DNA from: Acanthaster planci
Taxonomy: Eukaryota; Echinodermata; Asteroidea; Valvatida; Acanthasteridae
Reading direction: 5' to 3'
NCBI RefSeq assembly: GCF_001949145.1
Contig: NW_019091411.1
Location: 1,383,563-1,445,562, forward strand
DNA: 62,000 nucleotides
Numbering within the stretch: the stretch's first letter is position 1; each line of letters starts with the position of its first letter. The position numbers and the translations under genes were made by a program. This document shows positions 60,246 to 62,000 of this stretch, piece after piece. The notes beneath the pieces are model-generated. The model ran no database searches. It was given only the letters and a program-made list of their open reading frames with translations, and was not told the DNA's origin.

Positions 60246-62000
60246 GTCGAATTGGCCTTTTAGGAGTCTTATGGGCTCATTTTAGCCATTTCCCCTCGCA
60301 GAGTTTCATAAGTTCAAAAATATCCTCTTATATCTTAATGTTGTCCTGGTATCTTGGGGGGAAAAAGGAGCCCATGAACTTTTGGGGGATATTTTTGTAC
60401 AATGTAGATGAAGTTTCAACTTTCATGGATAATGGGAAAATTAGTTATCAAAACCTATAAAACCCATCTTTCTCCACCTTTTCCTTTCACCCTGCTGTCG
60501 ACCTTTGGCCATTGAGTGAAGGTTCTGAGAAACTTAAGTGGGCAGTGATTCATGTTGGATCTGGGTAATTCCATGGGTAACACGCTGACATATTGGAAGG
60601 GATTCTCACAAGGATATCCTGTTCTATCATTTGGTGGCGGTTATAAGTTAGGACTTGAAACCCTGGCAGTCTTTCTTCATTGGAAGTGTTCCTGTGTCAT
60701 GGAGATGACTTTTGAAAAATGTGGGCTTTGCAAGGGCAGGTAAAGCTATGTGTTGCCGGGGTGACAGTCTGACGCCTTTGCAACCTCCTTTTGGGGTATG
60801 GTGTGGAATAAAAGCTCACCTAAGTTGGCAAGTAAAAAATAACCATACATGCTAGATATTGCAAAGATGGCCTTGCTGTCTGTTAATTTTGGTTGTTTTC
60901 TAACATAATTGCCTTCGCAAGTCAGTACCCAGCATTACCATTTTCAGTGAAGAACAAAATTTGAAACCGCCAGGATAACATTTTCACGGAATCTAAGGCG
61001 CCCATAGATAAGACCAACACAATACAGTACAGCAGTCTTCCACTTACCAGATGACTGACTTTTAATCCGGTCGCTGACGTGTACCCATTTTTTTTTCTTT
61101 CAAAATACCCAGGGCAGGTGCATTCCTTGCTTTTGTTCCCTACACTTTGTCAAAATGGGACTCGAAATGTTCACCTATTTAGTGTGTGACTGAATGGCAT
61201 AAAAATAAACCTCTCTTATTGCAGCTCACTGCATTGAGGACAGTACAATGACCCTAGAATGCCAATTCATTATTGCTACCTCAGGCCACTTTTGTGATTG
61301 TGCTGAATAACAGGTTGTATCAGGATGCAGTATCTCTTCTCTGATTTGAAGAGTTTAACAGTCGGATGACTTTACCCTCTGGCAATAACATGTACAGAAG
61401 CGCTTTGTTTGTCTGACTAACGGGGTATTCCTCTACTTTTCCCCCTCGATTCCCCTTGAGTCTCCCCTTAAAGTTTTTGTCATCAAATCATAATTCAGAG
61501 ATCGTGAACATGTCATATAGCTTGTGGTCTGCAAAATTCAGAGGCAGTTACCTAATCACCCGATGAATTCCAACAGCAGAAACAAACAAAAATTTTTTTA
61601 ATTTTATTTCCTGCTCTGATTTAGAAATCACTTTATCAGTGAATTCAGCAAGGTTTATCCCTCAAAGAACCCGGTTGTTTTGGACCAACTCACAGTGGGA
61701 GGGTGGGGTAATTCTCCAAGAACTCAGCTGCCACATACCCAATTGATTTGAAACTTCCCATGTAAAGACACTCATTATCAAGTTTCAAGTCGATATGGTG
61801 CGGTGTTTTGATGTTATGTTCATTAAGTGGTAACGTCAAGAGTGCAATTAGTTAGTTCAGTCATGAAAAGAAGGAATGGTTGGCCAGCCTGACTTAGCCC
61901 TCCGTTAAATGTGAGGGAAAGTGTATCTTTTTCTCTGAACTGGAATCAAAAATGCGCGCATGACTTGAATATTTCATAATGTCTGTTAAAATCAGGAATT

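Larger units (their letters stand above)
56994..62000 (+). other. Next DIS3 intron (incomplete), host of the U2 gene
   Basis: From the GTAGGA donor after exon 20 to the window end I found no exon matching the DIS3 C-terminus. The region contains the U2 snRNA gene, a 24-bp palindrome at 60222, an inverted repeat ACTCCATCCAG/CTGGATGGAGT near 58182-58217, and ACATGTACATG motifs (57945-57970, 59415, 59840). The rest is unremarkable AT-rich sequence. Confidence 0.6.

Noticed and set aside
1-62000. Bacterial-type systems such as operons, CRISPR arrays or phage defence islands
   Set aside because: All recognisable genes are intron-rich animal genes; there are no regularly spaced repeats with unique spacers and no operon-like runs of genes.

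Overview
The window is animal nuclear DNA. Its protein genes are split into many short exons with GT-AG introns, the base composition is AT-rich, and the non-coding DNA is full of short inverted-repeat (MITE-like) elements and ACATGTAC-type motifs. The gene set and the level of similarity to human proteins suggest a marine invertebrate, probably a deuterostome; this is inference and the species cannot be named from the sequence. There are two runs of N (12669-12841 and 58614-58773).

Layout. (1) 1277-3193, minus strand: first three coding exons of MITD1, an ESCRT-III-binding abscission protein; its C-terminal exons lie left of the window. (2) 4110-10897 and 17384-23085, plus strand: two complete tandem paralogues of lysosomal alpha-galactosidase A (glycoside hydrolase family 27), 409 and 408 residues, each with seven coding exons at matching positions and phases. 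Four internal exon lengths (175, 178, 162, 198) equal those of human GLA. (3) 14400-15350, minus strand, between the two: a decayed tyrosine-recombinase transposon gene interrupted by a TTAA-flanked, piggyBac-type MITE. (4) 25323-56993, plus strand: DIS3/RRP44, the catalytic nuclease of the RNA exosome, with 20 exons encoding 903 residues; the last exon or exons lie beyond the window. Its intron 19 is about 18.1 kb. (5) 58600-58948, in the next DIS3 intron: a U2 spliceosomal snRNA gene whose two halves are separated by the second N run.

How the genes relate. MITD1 and the first galactosidase gene are head to head with 916 bp between start codons and may share a promoter region. The two galactosidases form a local tandem duplication; the upstream copy keeps the alpha-galactosidase Glu/Leu specificity pair, while the downstream copy has a diverged specificity loop. 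DIS3 and U2 both belong to RNA metabolism, but the nesting is probably incidental.

I found no gene cassette that looks like an undescribed multi-gene system. The most notable points are the U2 gene split by an apparently spurious assembly gap, the divergence of the substrate-recognition loop between the galactosidase paralogues, the recombinase remnant whose reading frame closes up when the MITE is discounted, and several foldback element families in introns.
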